From Glandiceps talaboti (taxonomy: Eukaryota; Hemichordata; Enteropneusta; Spengelidae): a stretch of 62,000 nt of DNA. Made by a program: the position numbers and the translations under genes. The notes under the pieces were generated by a model. That model searched no databases and was not told where the DNA came from. It saw only the letters and a program-made list of their open reading frames with translations. Below, piece after piece: positions 1-11,047 of the stretch; within the stretch, counting starts at the first letter, position 1, and every line of letters begins with the position of its first letter. The stretch spans positions 19,281,297 to 19,343,296 of the forward strand of contig NC_135566.1 of NCBI RefSeq assembly GCF_964340395.1, in the 5' to 3' direction.

Positions 1-52
1 GACAGACAGACACACACACACACACACATGCACACGTACACACACGTATGTT
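1..52. repeat. (CA)n-rich microsatellite
   Basis: The window opens in an imperfect CA/GACA dinucleotide-type repeat. A further CA-rich stretch with CATA units lies at 310-370, inside the 3' UTR of the neighbouring retroelement. Confidence 0.9.
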
Positions 53-3000
53 TTTGAATTGAAATTTGAATTGAATTGAAATTTATTTCATCAGATAACA
101 AAAACAAAACAAGAAATAAATAAATAAATAATACATTACACTTTCAAAAAAATTGGACAAATGGAAATATACATGTGTTATCTAATGGGGACCATGAAAA
201 TAGTTCAGCAGAACTAGTCGTGTCCATGGCCCGTACATTCAATTTTAGATTAATTCAAATTCATAAATGGACGCAACGAAGAAAATTAAGTCAAAAATAA
301 ACACAGCACGCATTCACGCACACTCATACACACACACGCACGCACATACATACATACGCATACACACACACGAGAAGAAATAAAGCAAAAACCAGAAATG
401 TTGTAAAAACGCCAAAGAGTATAAATTAAGGTTGGTGTGTAGAATTTAAAATATAATTTCTTAGTTCATTTTTGAACTGTTGCCTGGACATGTTAATTTT
501 TAGGTGACTTGGTAAAGAGTTCCAGTGCTTTGTCGCTGCATATTTGAAATTGTGTTGGGTGATGGTCAATTTTATCGATGGTGGACGAAAGTTACCACTG
601 GAGGCTGAACGGTTTTGATATGTATGAATGGGACGGTCCTAATACTTTTCTATGTTGTGGGGATAACGATTATTTCTAAGATCATACACGAAAATACAGG
701 AGGAAAATTTACTAAGTTGAAATATATTTAGAACATTAAGTTGGTTAAAAAGGGGTTCAGAGTGTGCGTTGAAATCAGTGAATGTTATCAAGCGGACAAA
801 TTTCTTTTGTAGTCGGAATATTGGGTCGAGAAGAGTTTGGTAAGTATTGCCCCAAATCTCTAAACAATATGTAAAGTGTGGTAAAATAAATGAATTATAT
901 ATCATGATAAGGGTCGATCTGGGAACAAAGTGACGTAAACGTGAAATAATTCCTACTTTTTTGTTAACAACTTTGATGATATTTTCTATGTGAGATTTCC
1001 AAGAAAGAGAAGGATCAATAGAAACACCGAGGTAACTTGCAGATGAAACTTGCTCTATCGTCGTACTGCCAACATAAAGATTACCTTCCAAAGTTATATT
1101 TCTCTGTGGCGTTTTAATCAACATGAAATTGGTTTTCCCTTCATTAATAGTAAGTTTGTTAGCCATGCACCATCTAATCACATGTTGGAACTCTTCATTG
1201 ATAGTGTTGAGGTTAAGTTTTGGGGAATACAATGGTCGAAATAAATTTGTATCATCGGCGAAAAGTCTGAAATTGAAATAGTTGGTGGAGTTGCAAATAT
1301 CATTGATATAAATGAGAAAAAGGGTCGGGCCGAGAATTGATCCCTGAGGCACGCCACACTGGATTTGCTGTGGACTTGAAGATTTCCCGCCAACAATTAC
1401 GGATTGATGACGTTTATAAAGGTAGCTACGAAACCAGTTTAGCGATTCACCCCTAATCCCATAGATATGTAACTTGCGTAATAAAATTTCGTGATTTATG
1501 GTGTCAAAAGCTTTCTTGAAATCGATAAATATTCCAAAGGTTGTATTTCCATTGTCCATCGTATTAGTTAATTCTGCGACAATGTCGACAAGGGCCAATT
1601 TAGTGCTGTAGCGTTTGCGAAAACCATACTGAATATCTGATAGGATGTTGAATTTGTCTAAATAGGAAACAATTTGCTTATTAACGATAATTTCGAAAAT
1701 TTTGCTGAAAACGGGTAGTACTGAAATAGGTCTGTAATTCCCAACGTTAAGAGGGGACCCCTTCTTATACAATGGTGTAACTTTTGCAAACTTAAGTGCC
1801 TCGGGGAACATTCCTTTGGTAAGTGACATATTAATAATATGCGAAAGGGGACTAGAAATGTGATTAGATGCATGCTTGGCCAACAAGGGATGGATGAGAT
1901 CGTAACCAGACGCTTTGTTTGTGTCAAGGGACAGTAATTCTTCTGCAATATCTTCAGCAACAACTGGTCTAAAAAAGAAAGAGTTGTTGTAATTTCCTGT
2001 TACGAACTGTTCAAAATCGATATCGGACGATATGTTAGATGCTAAGTTAGGACCAATATTTGTAAAAAAATCACAAAAAGTGTTAGCTATTTTTGTAGGG
2101 TCTGTTTCGATCTCATTCCTGTCTGGCAAATGCAACTTATTTGGTGTAGAATTCTTGTTCACATTTCTATTTAAAATGTCATTAATAACTTTCCAGGTTT
2201 TGGAAGAATTACCCGCTACAGAAGTGAATTTATTATAGAAATGACGTCTCTTAGCAGCTCTCATGACACGTGTTAAAATGTTTCTGTACGTTTTATAGTA
2301 TTCTTGTAAAACATTGTTCCTTGGCGACCGTTTAGTTTTAGAGAACAGTGTGTGTTTCTTTTTAATCGAAATGAGAATTCCCCTTGTCAACCAGGGTTTA
2401 TGGAGAAATGACTTTCGCCCAGTTTTCGTGTTAAGGGGGACATGTTTAGAGACTAAACTTTGGAATTTAGCGTAGAATAAATTATACGCCTCATCCGGGT
2501 TTGTGCTGTTGAAAACTGTCTGCCAGCTGACGTCATTCAGATCACTAAGAAACGATTCACGATTGTAGCGGGAGAAGTTGAAACTGGTAAAAGAGCTATT
2601 TTCATTAAAGACATGCCTCATATTTTTGACAATTACAAATGTTGATAAGTGATCAGTTATATCAGTTTCAATGCAGCCACATTCTAAATAATAATCAGTT
2701 ACATTTGTAAGCAGGTGGTCAATCGTAGTGCTTGTGACGTCATTGACCCTTGTTGGAATGTTTATGGTTTGTTCAAAGTTGTATGAATGTATTAGGCTTG
2801 TGTAAGAAGTGGCTACATTAGAATTAGAATTGACATCAACATTAAAATCACCAAGAATAACACAATTCTTATTTTTAGACGAAATGTGATTTAAACAAAT
2901 TTCAAAACTCTCAAGAAATTCGTTGATTGAAGTGTTTGTATTCGATAACCCAAAACCTTGAATATACACATATAATACATCACAACAAATTGGACGTGTT

Positions 3001-3060
3001 CCTTGCAGCTGGCATGGAGTTACAGACTGTTCACTATATATCTGTGAGAGATGCAATTTT
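53..3060 (-). mobile_element. 5'-truncated non-LTR retrotransposon (CR1/jockey-like)
   Basis: The element lies on the minus strand. Its low-coordinate end carries a short AATTC/AATTCAA-type tandem tail (about 53-95), the kind of microsatellite-like 3' end known for CR1/L2-type elements in place of poly(A). A ~540-nt 3' UTR follows the stop codon of the endonuclease/reverse transcriptase ORF (639-3056). The ORF lacks the first part of the endonuclease domain. The sequence beyond about 2960 no longer resembles an endonuclease, so the copy is probably 5'-truncated there and reads into unrelated flanking DNA. Clade assignment (CR1, Jockey or similar) is by motif impression only. Confidence 0.85.
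639..3056 (-). CDS. non-LTR retrotransposon endonuclease/reverse transcriptase ORF (partial N-terminus)
   Basis: An uninterrupted 805-codon frame. The first codon as given is TTG, so there is no convincing own start, and the frame stays open upstream to a stop at about 3108-3110. The N-terminal part is the C-terminal half of an AP-type endonuclease: GDFN at residues 69-72, then a TTIDHLL motif and a TDHLS motif corresponding to the family's conserved catalytic Asp/His. The reverse transcriptase domain follows with YRPIS, FIDFKKAFDTI (about 509-519), GVPQGSILGP and the catalytic FADD (599-602), then the thumb and C-terminal region. The product would nick target DNA and copy its RNA by target-primed reverse transcription. 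The intact frame indicates a recent insertion; the missing endonuclease N-terminus makes this copy inactive unless the frame was entered from outside. Confidence 0.9.
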   Translation of the reverse strand: MHLSQIYSEQSVTPCQLQGTRPICCDVLYVYIQGFGLSNTNTSINEFLESFEICLNHISSKNKNCVILGDFNVDVNSNSNVATSYTSLIHSYNFEQTINIPTRVNDVTSTTIDHLLTNVTDYYLECGCIETDITDHLSTFVIVKNMRHVFNENSSFTSFNFSRYNRESFLSDLNDVSWQTVFNSTNPDEAYNLFYAKFQSLVSKHVPLNTKTGRKSFLHKPWLTRGILISIKKKHTLFSKTKRSPRNNVLQEYYKTYRNILTRVMRAAKRRHFYNKFTSVAGNSSKTWKVINDILNRNVNKNSTPNKLHLPDRNEIETDPTKIANTFCDFFTNIGPNLASNISSDIDFEQFVTGNYNNSFFFRPVVAEDIAEELLSLDTNKASGYDLIHPLLAKHASNHISSPLSHIINMSLTKGMFPEALKFAKVTPLYKKGSPLNVGNYRPISVLPVFSKIFEIIVNKQIVSYLDKFNILSDIQYGFRKRYSTKLALVDIVAELTNTMDNGNTTFGIFIDFKKAFDTINHEILLRKLHIYGIRGESLNWFRSYLYKRHQSVIVGGKSSSPQQIQCGVPQGSILGPTLFLIYINDICNSTNYFNFRLFADDTNLFRPLYSPKLNLNTINEEFQHVIRWCMANKLTINEGKTNFMLIKTPQRNITLEGNLYVGSTTIEQVSSASYLGVSIDPSLSWKSHIENIIKVVNKKVGIISRLRHFVPRSTLIMIYNSFILPHFTYCLEIWGNTYQTLLDPIFRLQKKFVRLITFTDFNAHSEPLFNQLNVLNIFQLSKFSSCIFVYDLRNNRYPHNIEKY

Positions 3061-3154
3061 TCACCTGTGGTACTGTCACCCTCGTCATTTGTTCGGTAAC
3101 CAACCTCTCAAGCGGGTGTAACTACAACACTAGGCCATCTTATATCTCTCTGTC

Positions 3155-3197
3155 TGTGTCAAGACCAGAAACAAAATGATTTTCTGGTCTTGACACA
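3155..3197. other. perfect 17-bp hairpin
   Basis: TGTGTCAAGACCAGAAA at 3155-3171 is followed by a 9-nt spacer and its exact reverse complement at 3181-3197. It lies just outside the 5' limit of the retroelement. No U-rich tract or RNA-gene signature accompanies it. Confidence 0.85.
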
Positions 3198-3199
3198 TT

Positions 3200-3990
3200 T
3201 CTTGAGAACCAGTGCACTACGTGCTATTCTTAATACCGAATCCACAAAGCATGTAAACACCCAGTATTGCGATGAAAGCAGACCTGTTTCCAGCATTTAT
3301 TTCCCTCTAAATTCTTAGTACAAAGCAATGTAAACTATAAAGTGAAAACACCTAAATTAGTCAAACAATTCCTTTATATAGTGATTTTTTTACTGGGTAT
3401 TTAAATTGTGTTGGTTAATTAGGTTTTGTAAAGTGTTTTGTATACTGATGTTAGTTAAGAGTTTGTGCCATGTGGTGTCTACAGTCTGTCTCTAACACTA
3501 TATTTATTATTTAGTTTATTACCCATTTGTTACAGCATTGAAAAAGAAGAAATATTTTACATTCTTAGGTAAAAGGGTGAAGAACAGACAATAGCAAGAG
3601 CTAGACCATTTCATCTTCTAGGACATTGGCAGTGCAGCATTTGTATAATTGAATTTATTTATATAGTTTTACTGATGAGGGCAGTATACATGTAGAGAGA
3701 AATTTACATTATAAATAAATAAGATTCACACATTGCTCATAGCTTATATTGTAAAAAGTAATTCCTGAAGTGAGTAGTGAAAATTATACCTACAAGACTT
3801 AACTCTAAGATCGAGAGATAAACTGTTCCAAAATACAGTATCAGTGTAGAAAATTCAAATTTTCCCAGTTCTGTGTTCACTATCACTATCCATTTTAGCA
3901 GAGGTTTAACATAGTTTACGGAACTAGTTGTAGTCGTTTCGTCGATCTAGAGGTATGGTCTTCTCGATATTAGTAAATTTGCGTCACGTG
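3200..3990. other. no gene seen
   Basis: AT-rich sequence without a convincing ORF, splice-flanked exon or strong repeat. Confidence 0.6.
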
Positions 3991-3993
3991 ACT

Positions 3994-5205
3994 AAATCCT
4001 GATGTTGGGGTAATTATAACTTAATAAGTGTAATCATGAAATCCAGGATTTCAATTTGAATAACTCAACGTTGCTGTGAAATAACATGACAGTGCACGTG
4101 TCCAAACATTTGAAAATGCTGATACAGTTGAATAAACAATTGACAAGGAGCCTTTGTTCATCTGTTTGGACTTTTACTTAAGTTATCGGGCAGCTTTAAC
4201 ATTTTACGACTTACCACTTTCAATGGGCAAACAAGTCCAGTTGAGAAAAGAACAGTCACACCCCGGTGAAGGGCACGTAAAATGTCCTTTGCGGTGTTCA
4301 TTTGATGTCTGTATGGTGGCATGTGTAGTTCACTTCACTTTAGACAAAATGTTGCAAGAAACTGTACTCATTCAATCTTGCTCTCTTAAACTGTAACATG
4401 TCAAGTTTGTTATTGTTTCTGAATGGTTATATGAAACAGAAAAAACTGAACAGTATTGTGAAATTTGCTATAATAATGTCAAGGTCAAACGTACCTATCA
4501 TACATCAAACCAGAGCAACTGACTCTAACTACCATTCATTTGGTCAAGGCACTGTCCAGTTGAGCGACCAGTAATATTGGATTCGACCATTTTAAAGATA
4601 AATCCTGATGTTGGGGGTAATTATAACTTAATAAGTGTAATCATGAAATCCAGGATTTCAATCTGAATAACTCAACGTTGCTGTGAAATAACATGCAGTG
4701 CATGTGTCCAAACATTTGAAAATGCTGATACAGTTGAATAAACAATTGACAAGGGGCCTTTGTTCATCTGTTTGAACTTTTACCTAAGTTATCGGGCAGC
4801 TTTAACATTTTACGACTTACCACTTTCAATGGGCAAACAAGTCCAGTTGAGAAAAGAACAGTCACACCCCGGTGAAGGGCACGTAAAATGTCCTTTGCGG
4901 TGTTCATTTGATGTCTGTATGGTGGCATGTGTAGTTCACTTCACTTTAGACAAAATGTTGCAAGAAACTGTACTCATTCAATCTTGCTCTCTTAAACTGT
5001 TGCATCTCAAGTTTCTTATTGTTTCTGAATGGTTATATGAAACAGAAAAACTGAACAGTATTGTGAAATTTGCTGTAATAATGTCAAGGTCAAACGTACC
5101 TATCATACATCAAACCAGAGCAACTGACTCTAACTACCATTCATTTGGTCAAGGCACTGTTCAGTTGAGCGACCAGTAATATTGGATTCGACCATTTTAA
5201 AGATA
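3994..5205. repeat. 606-bp tandem duplication
   Basis: The sequence beginning AATCCTGATGTTGGGG at 3995 recurs at 4601 with only scattered differences. Each unit ends in the same GACCATTTTAAAGATA. The first unit covers about 3995-4600 and the second about 4601-5205. The core (CAAAATGTTGCAAGAAACTGT and surroundings) resembles the TIR element copies at 37.8-38.2 kb and 53.6-53.9 kb, so the duplicated unit is probably itself a decayed member of that family. The ORFs of 80 and 139 codons inside are not regarded as genes. Confidence 0.9.
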
Positions 5206-5344
5206 AGATTTTGTAAAAGAACACCAATTCGAATTAATCCAAACCAAAGCAAAATCATGCTTATAGTAGATGTGTCTTTATTACGACAAGTTCATCCTTA
5301 TTTTAGTTTGTGAAAAATAGGATTTCCTCGGACATAGATACGAC

Positions 5345-5662
5345 ACTGGTAATCGAGCCTTCGGTTCTACTATAAAGGCAAACTAATTCTATGATTGTTC
5401 TTTAATGTGGTAGATTACACAAGTGGGTGATAGCAGTTCCTCTGTTGTGCGATTATAATCACCCTGTGATCAACATAGTGTAAACATTGGAAGTCCCAAA
5501 ACACTACATGCACGTTTATGGATCTTGAACTCCCTACTATAATTAGACTATAATTAAACCAACTTCCACTCAATAGCTTATCACTGTTGTATCAACATGT
5601 TGTGACAATAGTTTTAGTTTGTGTCTATCTTAGAAAACTGAAGGCTAAATTACTAGAGTACT
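5345..5662. mobile_element. MITE-like element, family B (copy 1)
   Basis: Terminal inverted repeats: the left end reads TAATCGAGCCTTCGGTT and continues toward GCAAACTAA. The right end, reverse-complemented, reads TAATTTAGCCTTCAGTTTTC and continues toward ACAAACTAAAAC. The interior has no coding capacity. Related copies occur in inverse orientation at about 49.82-50.15 kb and as a partial at about 54.15-54.40 kb. The superfamily is not assigned. Confidence 0.75.
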
Positions 5663-6080
5663 ATATACCAGAACTTCTTGAATTCATTTGATTCAATTTT
5701 TTCTGATAAATTAAGATTTCGTTTCTATACAACTTGGCCTTTTTATTTACACCGCATTTAAAATTAGACGATCGTCATTCTGATATAGCAATTTGAGTAT
5801 ACACTCCATATATTTTATTCAACTTGGCTCGTGCATGGTATGTATAATTGAGGATATACTGATGACATCAGGAAACTATAGTTTTAATGGTTGAGGCTTG
5901 TATATTTTAGGACTAATTATCATAATGATTGATATCTGCCAATTACATAATTTTTTGCTATTTTGAATAGATACAACACCACTTTAGAATAGGAATGACA
6001 TTGCTAATCCCTGTCCACGAGTCCGTGCTTTATGATTCACAAATAAGCGAAATGAGTAACATAAACATCCCACTATTACT
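5663..6080. other. no gene seen
   Basis: AT-rich sequence upstream of the Ly6-type gene. No repeat or exon is recognised. Confidence 0.5.
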
Positions 6081-6148
6081 TTTACAGTTTCTGAATCCGG
6101 AAATTAAGCCTTGCAGTACCAAGGAAAGTGTCAAAAGAAGCAGTCAAG

Positions 6149-9100
6149 ATGGCGTGTAAACTTGTCTATCAAATAGCAGGTAAATAAATGACAGAAACTG
6201 TAAATGAAACTTTTAACGTTAAAGAATGTATATATGTTCTCGCGTGATTTAGATATAATTTCACTATAATTCTATAATTAAGATACCGGTAGTATAAATA
6301 CCGGAAGTCCACAAATGTTGACTAAAAGTTTACTCGCACAACGCAGCACAAGTTCCTCCCCTCACCCTAAACGAACGTGCACAAGTGTGACATCGACACG
6401 TTTAATTTATATATGATGTAAACCATGGTGAAAATTGTAGTGATCACACCACTAAGATCGATACGGTGTAACAACATGATGGTAAACACATTAAAGTACT
6501 ACTGGAAAACCAGCACTTTATCTTCTATTTACAGAACTTGTTATCATTAAAGGCGCGAATTTTTTCGAAATTTGGTAAGAAGTGCGAAATTGAAAATGTT
6601 GGTTAGATACGATAACTTCCACATAAACCTTGAACAATGTCGAATCACTGTGAGTAAACAAGTTCGTGAAGCTGTATACATAATATGATACAATACATCC
6701 AAATAAATTTGAATTTTGCGTCCGCACTCAAAAATCAACCACCCAATTCAATCACGATGTCACTGTTCTACTTATGGATGAAATTGGCCTCTTATTAACA
6801 TGTGAAATGTCTAAGTATTAATATTAATATTTCAACAATTTTCACCGAAGATATTGTTGGTTGTGTGATCCGAAAAAAATAATACTCCAGTTAAAGCTAG
6901 TGGAACTTTAAATTAACAAAAAACTGTTAGTAAATGAATATTTTCAAATATGATAAAAATATGGACCGACAAAAATTACATAAAAGCGTAGATAGACAAA
7001 TTTCCTTGTCAATGACTTAAATCCATTGGATCTTCTTTGTTGTCGACTGTGGCGTTTGTTACTATGGGTTGACAAACTTCTAATAATGGATATGTTATAT
7101 ATAAAAGAATAGAACATTTATAGCAGCTGTAGTAAAATAACTTTAGTATCAATGTCGTCAATATATATCTCAGTTAGTCTCGCTGCCAGAGTCATGAACG
7201 CTTTGTAAGGAGCACGAAGTGCGCCCCGAGCGGCGAAGCTGTGAGAAGTGAGTGACTTATACTCGTCGTCCTCGCTTCTTGCGGCTTTGTGCTCCTTACT
7301 AAAATCATGAGTCTGGTAGCAAGACTATATCTCGGTTGTTTGAGAAAATGCTATATATGTTGAACTAAAAAAAACATATGCTTTCACTTTCAGTATTTAT
7401 GCTAATTATGCAATTGACATCGGCACTGGAGTGCTACAGTTGTATCGGTTTCCCTCCGCAAAACACAACAGTAGCATCATGCGAGATTGACTATGAGGAT
7501 AAAACCGCTTGCGATGAAGATCAAGATGCTTGTGTAGTAAGTTTACAACTCGCAATTTTAATAGTAAACTGAACGCTTTCCTCACCGACAAAAGTTATAT
7601 CCTAAAGTTATAGTTATTCCTAACTCCTTCACATATTACCATACAGCTTGCATTCATATGTTATTTAATACCTAATTACTAAATGTAATTATTTATGCCA
7701 ACGACGTATGAAAACGAAAAACAAGAAAAGTTCTATGTTGTTATAATCCATATAAGAAGTAGGTCCAATTTAATTGAAATACTTACCACATCTTCCTTAG
7801 ATGCAATCTCACTGTTTGACCTGAGCTTTGGGGAAGATGGGTTCTTTTCTACCACTCAACACCAGTGAACTGAACAGACATAATTTAATTGCAATGGGCA
7901 CCTGTGTATAGACAAGTGGAATGAGCAGGTCACACTTGGCGTTCATCATTATCATAACCGCAAACTCCACCAACATAGTTACTAACAGTAATACACAACG
8001 GTTATATTCAATAGTGATAATAATTATATAAGAAACATTAATATTGAGGCCCTTACTTTTGTGATTATGACAATAATGTTTTCAATTGTCCAGGTCACTC
8101 GTTATGAAGGTGAAGGCGGCGATACTCTAGCCATTGGTCGACAGTGTGGGACTTCTTCTGATTGTTTAACGGAAAGCGATTGCGTAGCTGCACCTGATGG
8201 TTCGAAAGTTGGTAAGTAGAGAGTGTAATTAGTTGTACCATATAAATTCCAATGGCCAAACCGCATTTAGTAAAAAGTAGTGGTAAATCATATTCAGCCA
8301 TTTTTGATCCCATTAGTGTTGTCAGGACTTGTTTGGTTTAACTAAGCAAACCATTGTAATGTAATCGTTGAATTACAGGAAAATTGATTCAGTTGCCTTC
8401 AAGTTGGCGATTCACTCAGGTGACATGATCTATTTTTTACATAAATATAGACAACTTCAAACCAGTCGAAAATAAACAACAACAGATGTCCCCCGCCCCC
8501 ATAATATTTGCTATTTTATTAGCATATCATACCACACAATGCGGTCAAACAATAAGCCGTTTTTCATCTCGCGGCAGAAGTCACGAGATCCCGCGTGAGC
8601 CCTTTCGTCCATAGCAGCCACGTGAGGGTGGTCAAGGTGAAAGTATCAAAAGCTTCTATAGCAACACCATTGTTCTCTACGTCATCGCACATGGTCACGG
8701 CACAGAAACCTATTGTGTATGGTCTTTCTGCTGTTGTCAGTTTAAGGCTTAAGTTGGCATATTGATGAGTATATGGATATTTATTTTCTATTTCTAATTT
8801 ATAAAAGAATTTTATCATAGCTTCTTAGTTGAAATATCAAAATATGAAACTACATATGCCAAGTCTTTGTTTGAAACTTGATAAATTGCAGGAGATTACT
8901 TAATGTGTAAACAGTTTCTTATTGTACATGCAATAAATATGTTCTACTTTTTATTTAGCTTTTTGCAGCGTATTGATTTGCAAACATGATAAAATTGTTT
9001 TGTAAATAAAAAAATAAAAAATAATGAATAAATACCCAATCCTCATCCATGGCCATTTTAAAATGTTTAAGCAAAAAATACCACCATGTCCCATTAGTGT

Positions 9101-9643
9101 AACGCCAAGGCAGTGGCAATTTTTCTGTAAACGCGGTATGAGTGACTCAAAGATTTCATTTCTCTTGTCAGTCTGTTAATTATTTATATCAAGAACTACA
9201 AAAATATATTTACATAATGTTTAAAGCGTTTTTCATTATCCCTTCCACATCATATGCATTAGAGCCAAGTAATGCTATTTGTACACGGACAAGTACTGTT
9301 GAAAACCTCAGCACAACACAGAATGATTATTTATGTTAAAGAGCATTTGTGTTTGGTGAAAAACTTTTGTATGAAAACTTTGCAAAAATGTATACTTTTG
9401 TAAATTAGATCCAATTAATACGATATTTCATTATTTGTTTTAATTAGTTGATGATACGTAACCAAACGACCTCTTAACATGTTATTAACTCATTATTGTA
9501 CATTGTGAACAGGCGAATCTGAAATAGCCATGATTTGCAATTGGTGCTGTGAAGAGGATCTTTGTAACTCTGGTGACGTCATACTCATTAACGTATGGCT
9601 TATGTGTATCATATTGATTGGAAATGGTGTCTTCTTCACTTAA
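6149..9643 (+). CDS. Ly6/uPAR (three-finger) GPI-anchored protein
   Basis: Four coding exons with matching phases: 6149-6179 (ATG in context CAAGATGG, donor GTAAAT), 7394-7536 (acceptor CTTTCAG, donor GTAAGT), 8094-8211 and 9513-9643 (TAA at 9641-9643), giving 140 aa. The start MACKLVYQIAVFMLIMQLTSA forms a signal peptide, followed immediately by LECYSC, the hallmark N-terminus of mature Ly6 domains. About ten Cys follow, ending in CNWCCEEDLCN, which matches the family's terminal CC-x4-LCN block. The last ~25 residues (VWLMCIILIGNGVFF) are hydrophobic, as expected for a GPI-attachment signal. An acceptor-like TTTTACAG before 6088 suggests an upstream 5' UTR exon. An alternative start at 7378 (no first exon) would give 135 aa with another usable signal peptide. 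The fold is well supported; the ligand or role is unknown. Confidence 0.85.
7177..7328. repeat. short foldback element in Ly6 intron 1
   Basis: GTCTCGCTGCCAGAGTCATGA near 7177 pairs imperfectly with TCATGAGTCTGGTAGCAAGAC ending near 7325. The arms continue inward through AAGGAGCACGAAG versus its complement CTTTGTGCTCCTT. The length and structure fit a MITE. Confidence 0.75.
8212..9512. other. Ly6-type gene intron 3
   Basis: 1.3-kb intron. It contains an 84-codon minus-strand ORF (8564-8818) in a more GC-rich patch around 8570-8700 that I do not recognise, possibly a fragment of an unrelated mobile element. Otherwise it is AT-rich and featureless. Confidence 0.6.
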
Positions 9644-10103
9644 TACAAATCAATCATCATCGTTGAAGTACTATGGGCTGCTATGAATGGTGGAGATTCG
9701 TGTGCAACAATTGAAAATGGACCTACCATGGTGGAGATTCGTGCATAGATTAACTAAGAAATCAAAGTGATATAATGATTATATTATTATGACTAGATAT
9801 GTAATAATATTAATATTTGGGTTAATTAGCCTAGAACAGAATAGTTTAATATTGTAATATTTACATTATCATACCAATAGTATAAGCAAAAAGACAACTC
9901 AGTGACAATATGTCAGATATATTCAATTTACATGTATGAAAGAGTGATTTTTATTATTATTCACATGATTCATTAATAACACATATACATTATCTAAAAT
10001 TATCATCACACTAAATCTAGCAAGTGTCCAATTTATGTAATAACAATAGAAATGTATTGTTGCGTGTATTAGCCTATCTTTATCTAACGCGATTATATAA
10101 TTA

Positions 10104-10109
10104 AATAAA
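10104..10109 (+). terminator. candidate poly(A) signal for the Ly6-type gene
   Basis: AATAAA about 460 nt downstream of the Ly6 stop codon, in an AT-rich 3' flank. No nearer AATAAA was noticed. Confidence 0.5.
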
Positions 10110-10199
10110 GACAACAGTGATCAATTATTCACTTTCATATGTTTTCATCCACCATTTATGTATTCCCGTCAGTACGTTATTCATTCAGTCTGTAAAGAC

Positions 10200-10201
10200 T
10201 A

Positions 10202-10249
<48 letters not shown>

Positions 10250-10310
10250 GCCTATGTTGCTGTGTGTTGCTGTGTGTGAGTGTGTGTGTGCGTGTGTGTG
10301 TGTATGTGCC
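10200..10310. repeat. (CTGT)n/(TG)n microsatellite
   Basis: About a dozen CTGT units followed by imperfect TG repeats. The 72-codon ORF across it is repeat-derived. Confidence 0.95.
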
Positions 10311-10904
10311 TATCAGCACGTCGACCGATCCGTGAGGGCGCCCTATCATGATGTACATATACCTAATAGAATATAGTGTACATATATAATAACGAATCTT
10401 TCAGTATAGTGTTGGCAAAGTGCTCTCAACTAGGAATAATTCATTAATTATCTTATTGAGAACTGAATCACCTACTTGCATTATTTTACCTAAAATTGTA
10501 GGTAAAACACGAACAGTACATTGTGTAGTAATTTAAATAACTAAGCATATCTTGTTTCATTGGAGAAAGTATATTGTAATCTTCAAGTTGCAGTTATTTA
10601 CAATAATATACGACGTGTTGACTATTGAAGCGCCACCTACGGCTATTTTCTACAGATAGTTTTAGCATATAATTATTGTAGACTAAGATAGTCATTTATG
10701 GAGCTTATACAATATAATCTTCTCCATCAATGATGATAGTAGTTCGTCTTTTGCTTTCAACTAAGTAATCTGATAACATTTAACAGTTCGTAACTGTATG
10801 TCTTTGATGATGTATTTTGACAGTAGACTCTCTCATGACAGTCCTTGGAGCATCGCATCGCTAAACGTTTGTTTTGTATGTACCAATATCTACTGTGTAT
10901 ACTT

Positions 10905-11047
10905 GTACTGTGGGCCCTCATCGACTGCATAGTGCTAATCATTTGTTGACGTGATCATTTGTTGGCATCGCAATATCATGGAGTCTCAGTAACACGTCAA
11001 CAAAAACAAATGATTAGCACTATGCAGTCAATGAGGGCCCACGGTAC
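10905..11047. mobile_element. near-perfect foldback (TIR) element
   Basis: The left arm 10905-10953 (GTACTGTGGGCCCTCAT through GATTAGCAC-type sequence to GACGTG) is almost exactly the reverse complement of 10993-11047. The main difference is a small A-rich insertion (AAAAAC region) in the right arm. The spacer is about 39 nt. It could form a cruciform of about 50 bp and is probably a solo MITE or a deletion derivative of a DNA transposon. Confidence 0.85.

Noticed and set aside
4760-5179. 139-codon ORF and its 80-codon counterpart in the tandem duplication
   Set aside because: The two near-identical units do not preserve the same frame, and the sequence belongs to a non-coding repeat.
8564-8818. 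84-codon minus-strand ORF in the Ly6 intron
   Set aside because: No recognised family and no splice-site support; noted only as an unexplained GC-richer patch.
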